Positions 1 to 9,532 of a DNA stretch of 64,000 nt are shown here, piece by piece; the first letter of the stretch is position 1, and the number at the start of each line of letters is the position of its first letter. Position numbers and translations under genes: made by a program. This DNA comes from Hymenobacter arizonensis (GTDB taxonomy: Bacteria > Bacteroidota > Bacteroidia > Cytophagales > Hymenobacteraceae). The stretch spans positions 434,001 to 498,000 of the forward strand of contig NZ_FOXS01000002.1 in the NCBI RefSeq assembly GCF_900115775.1, read 5' to 3'. A model generated the notes under the pieces. That model saw only the letters and a program-made list of their open reading frames with translations, had not been told where the DNA came from and ran no database searches.

Positions 1-2
1 GC

Positions 3-638
3 GAATACGTGACCGGCCATGTCCAGTACCGCGAGGCGGCCGTGCTTGCGGCCCTCGACGAGCTGCGCCGCCGCGGGCAGCCCGCACCCGAAGAAGCGGC
101 CCTGCGCCCCGGCCTGGAAGAAGCCGCCGCCGCCCAGTTGGCCCTTGAGAAAGCCGCCGCTGCCGAGCGCGAGCAAGCAACTCTCGAAGCCGACCCGGTG
201 GCCGCCGAAGCCACGGGCCCGGCGCTCTACTCGCCCATCACCATTGTGCTGTTTTCCATACCGTTCACGTTCATTGCCGGGGGCATTTTGTTGGGCCTGA
301 ACCTGTGGCGGCTTGACCGCAAGCGTGCACTGCTCGGGCTGGTGTTGTTTCTACTAGCCTACATCGTTTTGGGAGCCGTGGCCCTGAACTGGGCCCTGCC
401 GCGCTACGGCATGAGTCAGTGGTATGGTCCGCTGTTTAACTTGCCTGCTATTCTGATATATGTGCTGTGGTTCTGGCCCCGGAACGTGGGCTCCCTCAAC
501 TACCGCAGTCGGAGCTGGCTGCCGCCGCTGCTGGTGTGCTTCGCGCTGGTGTTTGGCATCCAGAAGCTGAGCAACTACCTCATACAGAAGCAACCCCGGG
601 AAGTGCGCGAGCAAATGGAGAAGATGATGCCTAAGTAG
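3..638 (+). CDS. Partial multi-pass membrane protein (5' end outside window)
   Basis: The reading frame is open to the left edge; the first possible start inside the window is a GTG at 9, but the codons before it are also in frame, so the true start is probably upstream. The visible part has an Ala/Glu-rich soluble segment of about 70 residues, then four hydrophobic segments (roughly residues 77-100, 107-130, 142-157 and 170-188) and a short charged tail. I recognise no catalytic motif. It is tail-to-tail with the glycosyltransferase on the other strand, 41 bases away. Function unknown; membrane location is the only safe statement. Confidence 0.7.
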   Translation, partial: EYVTGHVQYREAAVLAALDELRRRGQPAPEEAALRPGLEEAAAAQLALEKAAAAEREQATLEADPVAAEATGPALYSPITIVLFSIPFTFIAGGILLGLNLWRLDRKRALLGLVLFLLAYIVLGAVALNWALPRYGMSQWYGPLFNLPAILIYVLWFWPRNVGSLNYRSRSWLPPLLVCFALVFGIQKLSNYLIQKQPREVREQMEKMMPK

Positions 639-679
639 CGCCCGGCCCGCGTCCATTTGCCGGGCATGGATGGCCAAGC

Positions 680-2317
680 TTACTCTTTGTAGCGCACGGA
701 CAGCACTTCCGCCCCAAAGGCTTTTACCACGTGTACTTCTTTGCCCAAGCTGTCGGGGTAAGGGGTCGGCTGTGTGCGGTAGCCTCCTAAAAAGTACTGC
801 CCTTTTCCGCTGCCGCCTATCCGAAAACGGGCCCGGACGGCGGGCTTCATAATGGTGAGGTTGTTGTGAATGAGGCCGTTTATCTGGCCTGTCACGTTGA
901 GTTGCGGGGAGGTGTCGTGCTGCGCAATCCATTCCAGACCCTCACGGTAAGAAAGGCCCCAATAGTCGCGCTCGAAAAGCTGGGCAACGGCGGGCCCCGG
1001 CAAAAACGAGAAATACACCTGCTGCTGCGGATGTGCCTGCACCATACCTCTCACCGTAAACACCATTTCGCCAGCGGCTAGCACCGCTGCTCCCACTGCT
1101 AGCGGCCGCCCCCACCGGTACAGGTGGCGGGCCTGCCAAAGCCCTTGAGCGCCCCGCACCGCCAGCAGCAGCAAGGCCGGGTACACGAAATAAAGGTGCC
1201 GCCACCCATCGTAAAGCACTGAATGAAACCCGATTACCATGAAAATCGGAACAAAAAACCACGCGTGAAACAGCAAATCGAGCCGGTTTTCGAAATGGCG
1301 CAGGTACGCCCAAGGGCGTCGGATGGCAGCGAACAGAACGCTCGCCGCTCCTAGCACGAAAGCGAAGGAGTAAGCCAACGGGGTGGTGATAAAAATCCAG
1401 ACCGGCACGTAATGCCACGGCAATTGCTTCACGGGGATGACATTTCCCCAATACAGTGCGTAGCCCTTCCAAACGGCATACTGGCTCAGGTGCAGAAAGG
1501 CTGCCGAAAAATTTTGCACCGGCGCTTCCCACAAATAGGGCCACCCAGCTACAGTGGCTACGGCCGTCACTACCAGATAGACTGTTACGACCTGGGCTAG
1601 CTTCCAGCGCAGCGGCCGCCCGCCTGTGCCAAAGCCCGCTTCCAAGACTAACATTCCGATGGTTAGCGCAACCAGCAATACGCCCAGCACCCGAATGTCG
1701 ATGGCCGCCGCGGTGGCCAGGCCGTGCACGGCCGCCCGGCCCACTGAAGGCCGGCGCAGCAGCCGCACCAAAGTGTAAATGCCCAAGGTGAAAACCGCCA
1801 CAAAGACCAGGTCTTTCCCATTATAAAAGGACTCTGCAAAAAACCGGGGCGAAAGCAGCAACAGCGTGCTCACCGCCAAGCCTATGCTGGTTTTCTGAAA
1901 GCGAACCCGACCGATTTTAAACAGTGCCCACGTGCCTACGCAACACACCAGAAACACGGCCAAATGCCGCATCAAGTAGTAAATGCGGGTATCGTCGATG
2001 CCTGATATCTGGTTTAGCAGCACCAAGGGCAGCTCGAAAAGCACGCCGTGGTCGTTATCTCCGAAGCCGTGGATATCGGGAGTTATGGCATAGCCCGGAC
2101 GGGTGCTGCTCCAGCCGGGCGCCACCAAGCCCATGATGTACTTGGCGCTCACCTGGCCATTGATGCGGTCGACGGGCTCGTCCCACGACAGCCCATAATC
2201 CCTGTAAAGGCATAGGCCCAACAACAACAAGGCAGCAAAGTAGCAGCGTACATAAAACGCCCCCGACCTGGCGGCCACAAAAGCCCGCAGGGCGTCCAGC
2301 AAACGGTAGAATTGCAT
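680..2317 (-). CDS. GT-C fold glycosyltransferase-like membrane protein (ArnT/PMT family 39 type)
   Basis: A protein of about 545 residues with roughly ten hydrophobic segments. After the first membrane segment comes LSWDEPVD (about residues 43-50), which matches the acidic periplasmic-loop motif of GT-C enzymes that use polyprenyl-phosphate sugars (family 39 / ArnT-like). An HSVLYDGWRHLYFVYPALLLL segment resembles the late loop of these proteins. Members transfer a sugar from a lipid carrier to a lipid or protein on the outer face of the inner membrane; the substrate here is unknown. The frame stays open to 2392, but ATG 2317 sits just before the first membrane helix and is the better start. 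No other glycan gene is adjacent. Confidence 0.7.
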   Translation of the reverse strand: MQFYRLLDALRAFVAARSGAFYVRCYFAALLLLGLCLYRDYGLSWDEPVDRINGQVSAKYIMGLVAPGWSSTRPGYAITPDIHGFGDNDHGVLFELPLVLLNQISGIDDTRIYYLMRHLAVFLVCCVGTWALFKIGRVRFQKTSIGLAVSTLLLLSPRFFAESFYNGKDLVFVAVFTLGIYTLVRLLRRPSVGRAAVHGLATAAAIDIRVLGVLLVALTIGMLVLEAGFGTGGRPLRWKLAQVVTVYLVVTAVATVAGWPYLWEAPVQNFSAAFLHLSQYAVWKGYALYWGNVIPVKQLPWHYVPVWIFITTPLAYSFAFVLGAASVLFAAIRRPWAYLRHFENRLDLLFHAWFFVPIFMVIGFHSVLYDGWRHLYFVYPALLLLAVRGAQGLWQARHLYRWGRPLAVGAAVLAAGEMVFTVRGMVQAHPQQQVYFSFLPGPAVAQLFERDYWGLSYREGLEWIAQHDTSPQLNVTGQINGLIHNNLTIMKPAVRARFRIGGSGKGQYFLGGYRTQPTPYPDSLGKEVHVVKAFGAEVLSVRYKE

Positions 2318-2503
2318 AATCAGACCAACAGCATGCGCCGGCTTTACTTGCCTTGTGGCAGCGTAAAAGTACTCGGCGCACCTGCTCGCCACCCACAGTA
2401 GCCGGGCTCAGCCGTTTTCAAGTGGGCGCCTCAGGCAAGACAAGCCGCTCCATTTGCTGTTAATGATGTGCTGGGGTTGTCCCGAATACCCGTACTTCCT
2501 GCC

Positions 2504-3115
2504 ATGGCCCTTACCTCGCTGCCCCTCCCCCACGCCAACTTACTCTTCGACCCGACTTTCTTACCAACGCCCGTGGCCGACACCCTGTTGGAACAGCTTA
2601 TGACCGAAGTAGCTTGGGAGCAGCGTAACATCCGAATCTTCGGGCAGGAAATGCCGCAGCCGCGTCTCACTGCCTGGTACGGCGACCCGGCAGCCCGCTA
2701 CACCTACTCGGGCCTGACCTGGGACCCGCTGCCGTGGACGCCGGCCTTACTCGCCCTGCGCCACCGCGTGGAGGCGGCCACTCAAACGCCCTTCAATAGC
2801 GTGTTGCTGAATCACTACCGCGACGGCCGCGACAGTATGGGCTGGCACGCCGACGATGAGCCGGAACTGGGCCCCGCGCCGGCTATTGCCTCCCTTAGCC
2901 TGGGCGCGACGCGCCGCTTCCGCCTGCGGCCCCACCCCACTCACTTCCGGACCCAACCCGCGCCCGCGCCCTTGGGCCTGGACCTGCCCCACGGCAGCTT
3001 GCTGCTTATGCGGGCCCCCACTCAGCAGCACTGGCAGCACGCCCTACCCAAAACCGCTCGCCCCATCGGCCCCCGCCTGAACCTGACCTTTCGCTGGGTA
3101 GGGCCTCAGACTTAG
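2504..3115 (+). CDS. alkB: AlkB-like 2-oxoglutarate/Fe(II) dioxygenase
   Basis: A protein of 203 residues with the full AlkB signature: NHYRDGRDSMGWHADDE (iron ligands H115 and D117), SLSLGATRRFRLR after it, the distal iron ligand in WQHALP (H179), and RLNLTFR at the end (R191 and R197, 2-oxoglutarate and fold residues). AlkB enzymes remove methyl groups from N1-methyladenine and N3-methylcytosine in DNA or RNA. The compact length and WHADDE sequence resemble the ALKBH2/3-like bacterial group. The ATG at 2504 is preferred over the in-frame upstream GTG at 2468 because the family core begins just after it. It stands alone between opposing genes. Confidence 0.88.
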   Translation: MALTSLPLPHANLLFDPTFLPTPVADTLLEQLMTEVAWEQRNIRIFGQEMPQPRLTAWYGDPAARYTYSGLTWDPLPWTPALLALRHRVEAATQTPFNSVLLNHYRDGRDSMGWHADDEPELGPAPAIASLSLGATRRFRLRPHPTHFRTQPAPAPLGLDLPHGSLLLMRAPTQQHWQHALPKTARPIGPRLNLTFRWVGPQT

Positions 3116-3150
3116 GCCTACCCCCATCACTGCCCGGGCCGGCAAATAAA

Positions 3151-3178
3151 AACCCCAGCCTAGTGCAGGCTGGGGTTG
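3151..3178 (-). terminator. Rho-independent terminator, mainly for the TonB receptor
   Basis: An 11-bp stem (AACCCCAGCCT / AGGCTGGGGTT) with a 5-base loop. On the minus strand it is followed by TTTATTT, so it ends the receptor gene transcribed leftward; on the plus strand the tail is poor in T, so its effect on alkB is less certain. Confidence 0.75.
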
Positions 3179-3286
3179 TATCTACTACTAAATAAACACC
3201 TATCAATAAATTAGCTAACGATAAATCACTTACATCGAAGTTGATTCTAAAATTGCTGGCCGATTAAGCTTCAACTCGGCTGTGGT

Positions 3287-6004
3287 TTACTTAATGTCGA
3301 ACAGGAGCCCGAAGTAGCCAATGCGGCCAATGCTGGGCGCTCCGTATACCTGCAGGTTTTGTGCGTTCAGCAGGTTGGTGCCGCCCACTTGCAGGGTGGT
3401 GTGCAGGCTCTTGAAAGTATAGCCAACCTGCGCGTCCATGGTCTGGGCCACGGGCACGGTGCCAGTGGCGAAGGTCGACTCATACAGGAAGGCGTCGGCC
3501 CAACGGTAATTCACGTTGTAGCTCAGCTTGCGCTCCAGGGTCTGGCCGTCGATGCCGAGGTTGAACTTGTGGCGGGGCGTGTTGAAGAACGACTGGGTAC
3601 CCTCTTTGAAATTCTTAGTGATAAGGTCGTTGAAGCTATAGTTGCTGTTCAGGGTGAAGGCAGGGGAGAAGGCATAGGTTGCCGTGATGCCGGCGCCGTG
3701 GCTTTGCACGCGCTGGTTTACGTTGGCCGCAATCTGAATGACGCGCACGCTGCTGCCGGGGGCGTTGGTGGTAGTCAACTCGGCCGGCGCCGGACGCGTA
3801 CCGTCGAGGCGGCCCACGAAGTTCTGGGTAGCGATGAAGTTATTGTAGGCGCTGTAGAAGTAGTCCACGTCGATGTAGAGCTTCTTGACCAGCTGCGCGC
3901 GGTAGCCGACTTCGTAGCTGTTCACTTCCTCCAACCGCAGCTTGTTGGCCTGGTAGAGGTTGTTGGCATCGGCCGGGGAGGCCCCTTTCAGCACGGCGAG
4001 CGAATAGCCCTGGAAACCACCGCGCACGTTGCCCAGCAGAATGGCCCGGCCTACGTCGAGGCGGATGTACTGGTCGTTTTGCGTGGGAGCCCGGAAAGCG
4101 CGGCTAAAGCTGGCGCGGAAGTTATGCTGCTTATCAGCACCGGCCGAGTACACGGCCGAGAAGCGGGGCGAAAACGCGTTGCCAAAGTTCTGGAAGCGGT
4201 CGACGCGGCCGGCGGCAGCCAGCTTCAGGTGGTCGTCGAGCAAGGTTTTGCTGGCTTGAGCATAAGCGCCGTATTCGTAGTTGATGATGCGGTCACCGTC
4301 CTTTTTGTCTTCAAACAAGCTGCCGTCGGAACCCAGCAGAAACTGGCGGTAGGCCGCACCCATAGTTACATCGGCAAAGCTATTCTTGTAGGTGTACTGG
4401 CCACTGCCTTCGTTCAGCACCGAGCGGATGACGAGGCGGGCGCCCTTGCCCTGCGTCTCGTCGTGGATAATTTGATTGCGCGCAGCCTCAAACTCAGGCG
4501 TGCCAGGCTGTACTTGGGGACTCAGGCGGTTAGCTTCGGTGCGGGCGTACAGAGCTGCAGCGTCGGCGTTATTGCCGTTTCTGGCAAATTCCTCGTTGTA
4601 GTTCCGGGCGTATACTTGGAAGTAGTTGTTGGCGAAAGGCAACTGAGCTGGCTGGCCGGGTTGTCCCGCGTAGGTATTCGGCACAACGCGTGTTTGCAAG
4701 AACGCGCCGAGGAAGCCCAGGTTGTAGGAACCATCGCTCTGAGGGTTCCGGTTGCCGGAGAAGTCGCGTGTGGTGAAGGCACGCAAAAACCAGTTTCCGC
4801 CTTCCAACTGCACGCGGCCCTGGTGGGCACCACCATTTAGGAAGCGGTAGCGGCTAGCGCTTTGGTAAGTGGTGTTAGCGCCTGTGAACTTGTAGTCGAC
4901 GGTGGCTTTAAGGCGGTTGGTCAGCAGCACGGCCAAGCTGGGGGCCACCTTATAAGAGCTGGTCCGGTCATCGCCGGCGATTAGCTGGGCTTCGGAGTAG
5001 CCGGGCAAGAATACTGTTTTGCCTGCCAGAGCTCTGCCATCGGCAGCGTAGGTGTTGCCTACGTCACCGTAACGGTTCACAGCATCGTAGCCCAGGTTAG
5101 AACCAACAGCATTGTTACTTGGCTCAATCAGCAACGACGTTGCCGCTTCGTTATTAGGAATGAAATCCTTGGCCCGAACGACGCCGCCCGAGATTTTGAA
5201 CGCCACTCGCTCGCCGAACTTCACGGCGTAGCGCAGCTGGCCATCCAGCAGGTCGCGGGTGCCGCCGCGCAGGCGCACGGTCAGGCCCTGGTCGCGGAAG
5301 GGGTCACGGGAGTTGGTAAGCAACACGCCGTTGAAGGCGTTGGCACCGTAAAGGGCCGAGGCCGGGCCGTGCACAATTTCCACGCTGGCCACGTCGAGCA
5401 CCGGCGTGCCCAGCAGGTTGCCAAAGTTGCTGCTGAGGCTAGGAATCTGGGTGTCCATGTAATCAGCCAGCTGAATCACCCGTTCCGAGCGCGAAGAGTT
5501 AAACCCGCGCGTACTGAAGCTGGTGGTGAGCATGCTGGAGCTGCTGATGTCGATGCCCTTGAACCGAGCCAAGCCGGCCACCAGGTCGGGCGTCGTGATT
5601 TGCTCTACCTGACGTTGGTTGAGCTTTTCTACCGTTACCGGCACCTGGCCGATGTTTTCCTCTACACGAGAGGCCGCTACTACTACCTGGTCGAGCATGG
5701 CGCTGGGCCGCAGGGTAACAATCAGGGCATTATCGGGCTCGCTCAGCGACAGCTCCTGGCTTTCGAAGCCAATAAAAGACACGGACAAAACTAGTGCTCC
5801 CTTGGAAAAATCCGATTTTACCTGAAACTGTCCCTCTTCATTGGTACTGCCACCGCTGTAGGTTCCTTTAACAAAAACAGTGGCACCCGGCAGGGGCGTA
5901 CCCGCTTCGGTTTGCACCGTTCCGCTGATGGTTTGCGAAATTTGAGCCCAAGCTCCGAAAGGAAGCAACAAGCATAAAATAAAAAGAAAGTAATGGTGAC
6001 GCAT
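3287..6004 (-). CDS. TonB-dependent outer-membrane receptor with N-terminal carboxypeptidase-regulatory domain
   Basis: A protein of 905 residues. Signal peptide 1-20 ends at GAWAQ; a CarboxypepD_reg-like domain follows (about 25-105, with TPLPGATVFVKGT); then the plug (about 115-235, ending VEIVHGPASALYGANAFNGVL), and a 22-strand-type barrel to a C-terminal aromatic strand (GYFGLLFDIK). Such receptors import large ligands across the outer membrane using TonB energy. It differs from SusC (no SusD partner and no SusC-type plug start), so a siderophore, vitamin or peptide ligand is as likely as a glycan. It has its own promoter (6029-6058) and terminator (3151-3178), so it is monocistronic. Confidence 0.88.
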   Translation of the reverse strand: MRHHYFLFILCLLLPFGAWAQISQTISGTVQTEAGTPLPGATVFVKGTYSGGSTNEEGQFQVKSDFSKGALVLSVSFIGFESQELSLSEPDNALIVTLRPSAMLDQVVVAASRVEENIGQVPVTVEKLNQRQVEQITTPDLVAGLARFKGIDISSSSMLTTSFSTRGFNSSRSERVIQLADYMDTQIPSLSSNFGNLLGTPVLDVASVEIVHGPASALYGANAFNGVLLTNSRDPFRDQGLTVRLRGGTRDLLDGQLRYAVKFGERVAFKISGGVVRAKDFIPNNEAATSLLIEPSNNAVGSNLGYDAVNRYGDVGNTYAADGRALAGKTVFLPGYSEAQLIAGDDRTSSYKVAPSLAVLLTNRLKATVDYKFTGANTTYQSASRYRFLNGGAHQGRVQLEGGNWFLRAFTTRDFSGNRNPQSDGSYNLGFLGAFLQTRVVPNTYAGQPGQPAQLPFANNYFQVYARNYNEEFARNGNNADAAALYARTEANRLSPQVQPGTPEFEAARNQIIHDETQGKGARLVIRSVLNEGSGQYTYKNSFADVTMGAAYRQFLLGSDGSLFEDKKDGDRIINYEYGAYAQASKTLLDDHLKLAAAGRVDRFQNFGNAFSPRFSAVYSAGADKQHNFRASFSRAFRAPTQNDQYIRLDVGRAILLGNVRGGFQGYSLAVLKGASPADANNLYQANKLRLEEVNSYEVGYRAQLVKKLYIDVDYFYSAYNNFIATQNFVGRLDGTRPAPAELTTTNAPGSSVRVIQIAANVNQRVQSHGAGITATYAFSPAFTLNSNYSFNDLITKNFKEGTQSFFNTPRHKFNLGIDGQTLERKLSYNVNYRWADAFLYESTFATGTVPVAQTMDAQVGYTFKSLHTTLQVGGTNLLNAQNLQVYGAPSIGRIGYFGLLFDIK

Positions 6005-6028
6005 ATATTGGAAATAAAAATCAGGCTA

Positions 6029-6058
6029 CAAACCTACCATATAATTTTCACAGTTCAA
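6029..6058 (-). promoter_or_regulatory. Bacteroidota-type promoter of the TonB receptor
   Basis: On the minus strand TTG (56-58 side) is followed after 19 bases by TAGGTTTG (6029-6036), a perfect TAnnTTTG -7 element. The predicted transcription start is near 6022, giving a leader of about 20 bases before ATG 6004. Confidence 0.6.
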
Positions 6059-6597
6059 GTATAAACTATTAGTCAACAAAGCGAGTAAATTGTTTAATCA
6101 TATTATTATCAGTTGATTAGTATCTAATATCTGGATGACCCAAAAGCTGGGGGTCGCCCTCCTCTCCTACCATGAAGCCGCCTACATGCAACACGGTGGC
6201 CAAGGGCTGCAATTGAATGATTACGGGAATGGCCCGACGCCAGAAAGCCGTACTCGAATTTTGTTGGGTAGATGACTCAAAGGGAAGTACCACAAATAAT
6301 GCGCACCGGCCGGCCGCACGGCGCCGCCAACGCATGTATCCTACCCGCTTGTGCCGAAATCGAAAGTGTGTCATAGCGAAAAGCAGTTTTGTTATAATCG
6401 AATCAAAGGTCAGGTAACGGGCTGCTTAATTATATGAATTCCGATAAATCGAGGTGAGTGCTCGGCAAACATCAATCCGCGCCCGACGAATCAAACTGGG
6501 AATGACATTCCAAGAATTGGAACCCCTGACTGGCTAGAATTTCATCGTTTGGGCGTTTAGTGCGTAGTAGCTTCGCTGCTTCACTTTTGCTTAGCTC
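6059..6597. other. Intergenic region with no supported gene
   Basis: The first 70 bases are AT-rich. A GC-richer block (about 6130-6380) holds short overlapping frames on both strands (an 85-codon frame on minus, a 47-codon frame on plus starting at 6135) that I cannot assign. It could be a gene remnant. A weak -7-like CACTTTTG at 6582-6589 lies 8 bases before the kmo start. Confidence 0.4.
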
Positions 6598-7977
6598 ATG
6601 ACTGCTGTTCCTGCCTCGTCCTTGCCCGCTGCCGAACCCCTCACCGTCATGGGCGCTGGCCTGGTGGGGTCCTTACTTTCGCTGTATCTGGCCCAACGCG
6701 GACATCCGGTGCAGGTGTATGAGCGCCGGGCCGACCCGCGCCGGGCGGGGTTTCAGGAAGGTCGCTCCATCAACCTGGCGCTGTCGGACCGGGGCTGGCG
6801 GGCGCTGGAAGGCGTGGGCGTGGCCGATGACATCCGCCAAGTAGGCATTCCGATGACCGGCCGGGTGATGCACGACGCGCAGGGCAACCTCACGCACCAA
6901 CCCTACGGACAAGCCGGCCAGGCCATTTACTCCGTCAACCGCGGCCACCTCAACCGTCGCCTGCTCGACCTGGCCGATGCTCACCCCAACGTGCAGCTCA
7001 GCTTTGGCCAGCAGTGCCTGCACATTGACCTGAAAAAGCAGCACCTGCACTTGCTAGATGCCGCCACCCAGCAGGAGCACACCGAGCCCTACAGCCGCCT
7101 GTTCGGCACCGATGGCGCTTTCTCGGCGGTGCGCGGCGCTCTGCAGAAAACCGACCGCTACGACTACTCGCAGGATTACCTGGAGTACGGCTACAAGGAG
7201 CTCACCATTGCGGCCGGCCCCGACGGTGCCTGGCGAATGGAGAAAAATGCCCTGCACATCTGGCCCCGTGGGCAATACCTGATGATTGCGCTGCCCAACT
7301 TGGACGGCTCCTTCAATTGCACGCTGTTCTTCCCTTACGAAGGCACCGAGAGCTTCGCGGCCCTGCAAACCCCGGCGGACGTCAGTGCTTTCTTCGGCCG
7401 GGTGTTTCCCGACGCCGTGCCGCTGATGCCGGCGCTCACGCAGGAGTTTTTCGAGCACCCCACGGGCTCGTTGGTTACGATTCGCTGCTTCCCCTGGAAG
7501 TACAACGACGACGTGCTGCTGCTCGGCGATGCCTCGCACGCCATTGTGCCGTTCTACGGGCAGGGCATGAATGCGGGCTTTGAAGACTGCAGCGTGCTGA
7601 ATGAACTGCTTGACCAACACGGCGATGCGAACTGGGCCACCATTTTCAATGAATTCCAAACCCAGCGCAAGCCCAATGCCGACGCCATGGCCGACCTGGC
7701 CCTGTACAACTTCGCCGAAATGCGCGACCGGGTGGCCGACCCACGCTTCCTGCTGCAAAAGAAAATTGAAGCCAGAATAGCCAGCCAGTACCCCGGCCGT
7801 TGGACGCCGCTGTACTCGCAAGTCACGTTTTCGCACACGCCCTACGCCGATGCCTGGGCTGCCGGCCAGCGGCAGGATGCCATCATGGCCCGCCTCATGG
7901 CCTACATTCAAACCGAAGACGATTTCGACCAGCCCGCCGTGCAGGAACTGGTGGAACAGGAAATGGCCGAGCGGTAA
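6598..7977 (+). CDS. kmo: Kynurenine 3-monooxygenase
   Basis: A protein of 459 residues, the usual length. The FAD-binding GAGLVGS Rossmann motif is at 19-25, with YERR after beta-2; EGRSINLALSDRG (54-66) is the family signature; LLGDASHAIVPFYGQGMNAGFED (about 307-329) is the second FAD motif with the GD pair. The enzyme hydroxylates L-kynurenine to 3-hydroxykynurenine with NADPH and O2, a step of tryptophan degradation or of NAD/quinolinate synthesis in bacteria that make NAD from tryptophan. No other kynurenine-pathway gene is in the window. It ends 150 bases before the LytTR regulator, with no terminator seen. Confidence 0.93.
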   Translation: MTAVPASSLPAAEPLTVMGAGLVGSLLSLYLAQRGHPVQVYERRADPRRAGFQEGRSINLALSDRGWRALEGVGVADDIRQVGIPMTGRVMHDAQGNLTHQPYGQAGQAIYSVNRGHLNRRLLDLADAHPNVQLSFGQQCLHIDLKKQHLHLLDAATQQEHTEPYSRLFGTDGAFSAVRGALQKTDRYDYSQDYLEYGYKELTIAAGPDGAWRMEKNALHIWPRGQYLMIALPNLDGSFNCTLFFPYEGTESFAALQTPADVSAFFGRVFPDAVPLMPALTQEFFEHPTGSLVTIRCFPWKYNDDVLLLGDASHAIVPFYGQGMNAGFEDCSVLNELLDQHGDANWATIFNEFQTQRKPNADAMADLALYNFAEMRDRVADPRFLLQKKIEARIASQYPGRWTPLYSQVTFSHTPYADAWAAGQRQDAIMARLMAYIQTEDDFDQPAVQELVEQEMAER

Positions 7978-8130
7978 GACCTCTGCTTACGGGCCATCAG
8001 CAGTGGCAGTACCAAGGAATGTGCGCGAACGTGCAGTGAGATTTGGAGAGCGAATGGTTACTTTATTGCGACAAGCGACTTTACTTAACCATCGCCATAT
8101 TTGCGCCCAACTCTCGCTTCTGCCACTGCT

Positions 8131-8847
8131 ATGTTAACATGCGCTATCATCGACGATGATGAAATCAATCGTCTTACCCTCGAGCACTACATTGAGCTAG
8201 CGCCCCACCTGAAGCTGGAGGCCTCGCTTGCCGACGGCATTGCCGGGCTCACTTTTTTCCGCGAGGGCAACAAGGTTGACGTGCTGTTTCTCGACATCGA
8301 GATGCCCCACCTGAGCGGGCTGGAGCTGCTGCGCGTGCTCACCGACCCGCCCGAAGTCATCATCACTACTTCGCGCCAGGATTTTGCCGTCGATGCGTTC
8401 GAGCTCCGGGTTACCGATTATCTGGTGAAGCCTTTCGATTTCGCCCGCTTCTCGCAGGCCGTGCAGCGGGTGCAGTCGCGCCAAGTTGCAGCGGTCCCCG
8501 CGCCCCCGCCCGCGGCCGAAAGCCCGGCCAACACCGACTTGTTTGTGAAGGTGAACAGCCGCATGGTGCGCATCAATTTCGACGACGTACTCTACGTCGA
8601 AGCCTTGTCGGACTACGTCAACATCGTCACGGCCAAGCACAAGTACATCGTTTATACCACACTAAAGGCCTTGGAGACCCGGCTTAGCACGTTTCCCAAC
8701 TTCATCCGGGTGCACCGCAGCTACTTGCTGAACACCCAGCACATCGAGTCGATTGAGGACAACATGGCCAACTTGCGCGGCGGCCACTTCGTGCCCATCG
8801 GCAAATCGTATCAGGACGGGTTTTACAAGAGTTTGCAGCGGATTTAA
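8131..8847 (+). CDS. LytTR-family response regulator
   Basis: A protein of 238 residues. The receiver domain (1-115) has the acidic pocket IIDDDE (7-11), phospho-acceptor D55 in LFLDIEMP, the T/S position in IITTSRQ and K100 in YLVKPF. The LytTR DNA-binding domain spans about 142-238 (VKVNSRMVRINFDDVLYVEA, then FIRVHRSYLLN). ATG 8131 is chosen over an in-frame TTG at 8101 because CAIIDDD must be N-terminal. No kinase is adjacent, so its partner is elsewhere. Its stop overlaps the stop of the convergent exonuclease gene by four bases (8844-8847). Confidence 0.9.
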   Translation: MLTCAIIDDDEINRLTLEHYIELAPHLKLEASLADGIAGLTFFREGNKVDVLFLDIEMPHLSGLELLRVLTDPPEVIITTSRQDFAVDAFELRVTDYLVKPFDFARFSQAVQRVQSRQVAAVPAPPPAAESPANTDLFVKVNSRMVRINFDDVLYVEALSDYVNIVTAKHKYIVYTTLKALETRLSTFPNFIRVHRSYLLNTQHIESIEDNMANLRGGHFVPIGKSYQDGFYKSLQRI

Positions 8848-9458
8848 GCTCCTTTGCTCTTCTCGTTGAGTTGCTTATACACGGGCAGCTCGTAGAACGG
8901 GCGTAGCAGCCGCACTACGTCCAGGGCGTCGGCGAGGGCTTCGTGGGCTACGTCGCGGTCGTCGAACTGGGCGCGGGCCTTGCAAATGCTCATACTGGGC
9001 AGGCGTGAGTCTTTGTGCCAGTTGAGGTAAAATGCGGCAGGGTCGAGCATGGCGGGGTCGGCGCGCACGAGGGTGCCCCAGCCGGGCAGCTCTTTGAGGA
9101 AGCCAAGGTCGTAGGAGGCAATGTTTTTGCCGGCCATGGTCACGTTGAGGCAGTCTTTGGGGTTGGGCCGGAAGCCTTGAGCCAGCAGAAACTCGCGGAA
9201 CTGGGGCAGCAACTCGTCGGGCGTGCAGAGTTCGAGGTTAGGCTTTTTGTCGGCCAGCTCCACCAGCAGGCGGGCGTTGAGGGCCAGCGCGCCGGCCGTG
9301 CCCACGTACTCGGGGTGGCGCACCACGCGCCGGAAAGCAGGCAGCTCACCTAGGGGCAGCGGGTGACGGGTGTCTTCTACTACAGCGGCCAGCTCCAGTA
9401 CCTGGTGGCGCTGGGGGTTGGGGCCGGAGGTTTCGAGGTCGAGGGAGAGGTAGCGCAT
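8844..9458 (-). CDS. DEDDh 3'-5' exonuclease (DnaQ/RNase T superfamily)
   Basis: A protein of 204 residues with all four acidic residues and the general-base His: D7 and E9 in SLDLET (Exo I), D117 in ASYDLGFL (Exo II), and H172/D177 in HEALADALD (Exo III), making it DEDDh type. Such proteins trim the 3' ends of DNA or RNA. There is no polymerase or helicase fusion, so the substrate is open; oligoribonuclease and RNase T-like activity are possible. The frame continues to 9536, but a perfect promoter (9503-9510) lies inside that extension, supporting ATG 9458. Confidence 0.85.
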   Translation of the reverse strand: MRYLSLDLETSGPNPQRHQVLELAAVVEDTRHPLPLGELPAFRRVVRHPEYVGTAGALALNARLLVELADKKPNLELCTPDELLPQFREFLLAQGFRPNPKDCLNVTMAGKNIASYDLGFLKELPGWGTLVRADPAMLDPAAFYLNWHKDSRLPSMSICKARAQFDDRDVAHEALADALDVVRLLRPFYELPVYKQLNEKSKGA

Positions 9459-9502
9459 GGGCGGGTGTACGCAAAGCAGGCTTCTGAGGAAACTGACTGC
9501 GG

Positions 9503-9532
9503 CAAACATAGCGGCGCCAAACCAACCCGCCG
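9503..9532 (-). promoter_or_regulatory. Promoter of the exonuclease gene
   Basis: The minus strand reads TATGTTTG at 9510-9503, a perfect TAnnTTTG -7 element, with a TTGG about 22 bases upstream. It predicts a start near 9497 and a 40-base leader, and so argues against the longer upstream start of the frame. Confidence 0.5.

Noticed and set aside
3359..4840. A 493-codon open frame antisense to the TonB receptor
   Set aside because: It is the shadow of a high-GC receptor gene; its protein is Val/Gly/Ala-biased with no recognisable domain, while the opposite strand has a signal peptide, plug and barrel.
6117..6374. An 85-codon frame on the minus strand between the TonB receptor and kmo
   Set aside because: No family or start signals; equally good short frames exist on the other strand. 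Could be a remnant, but I cannot show it.
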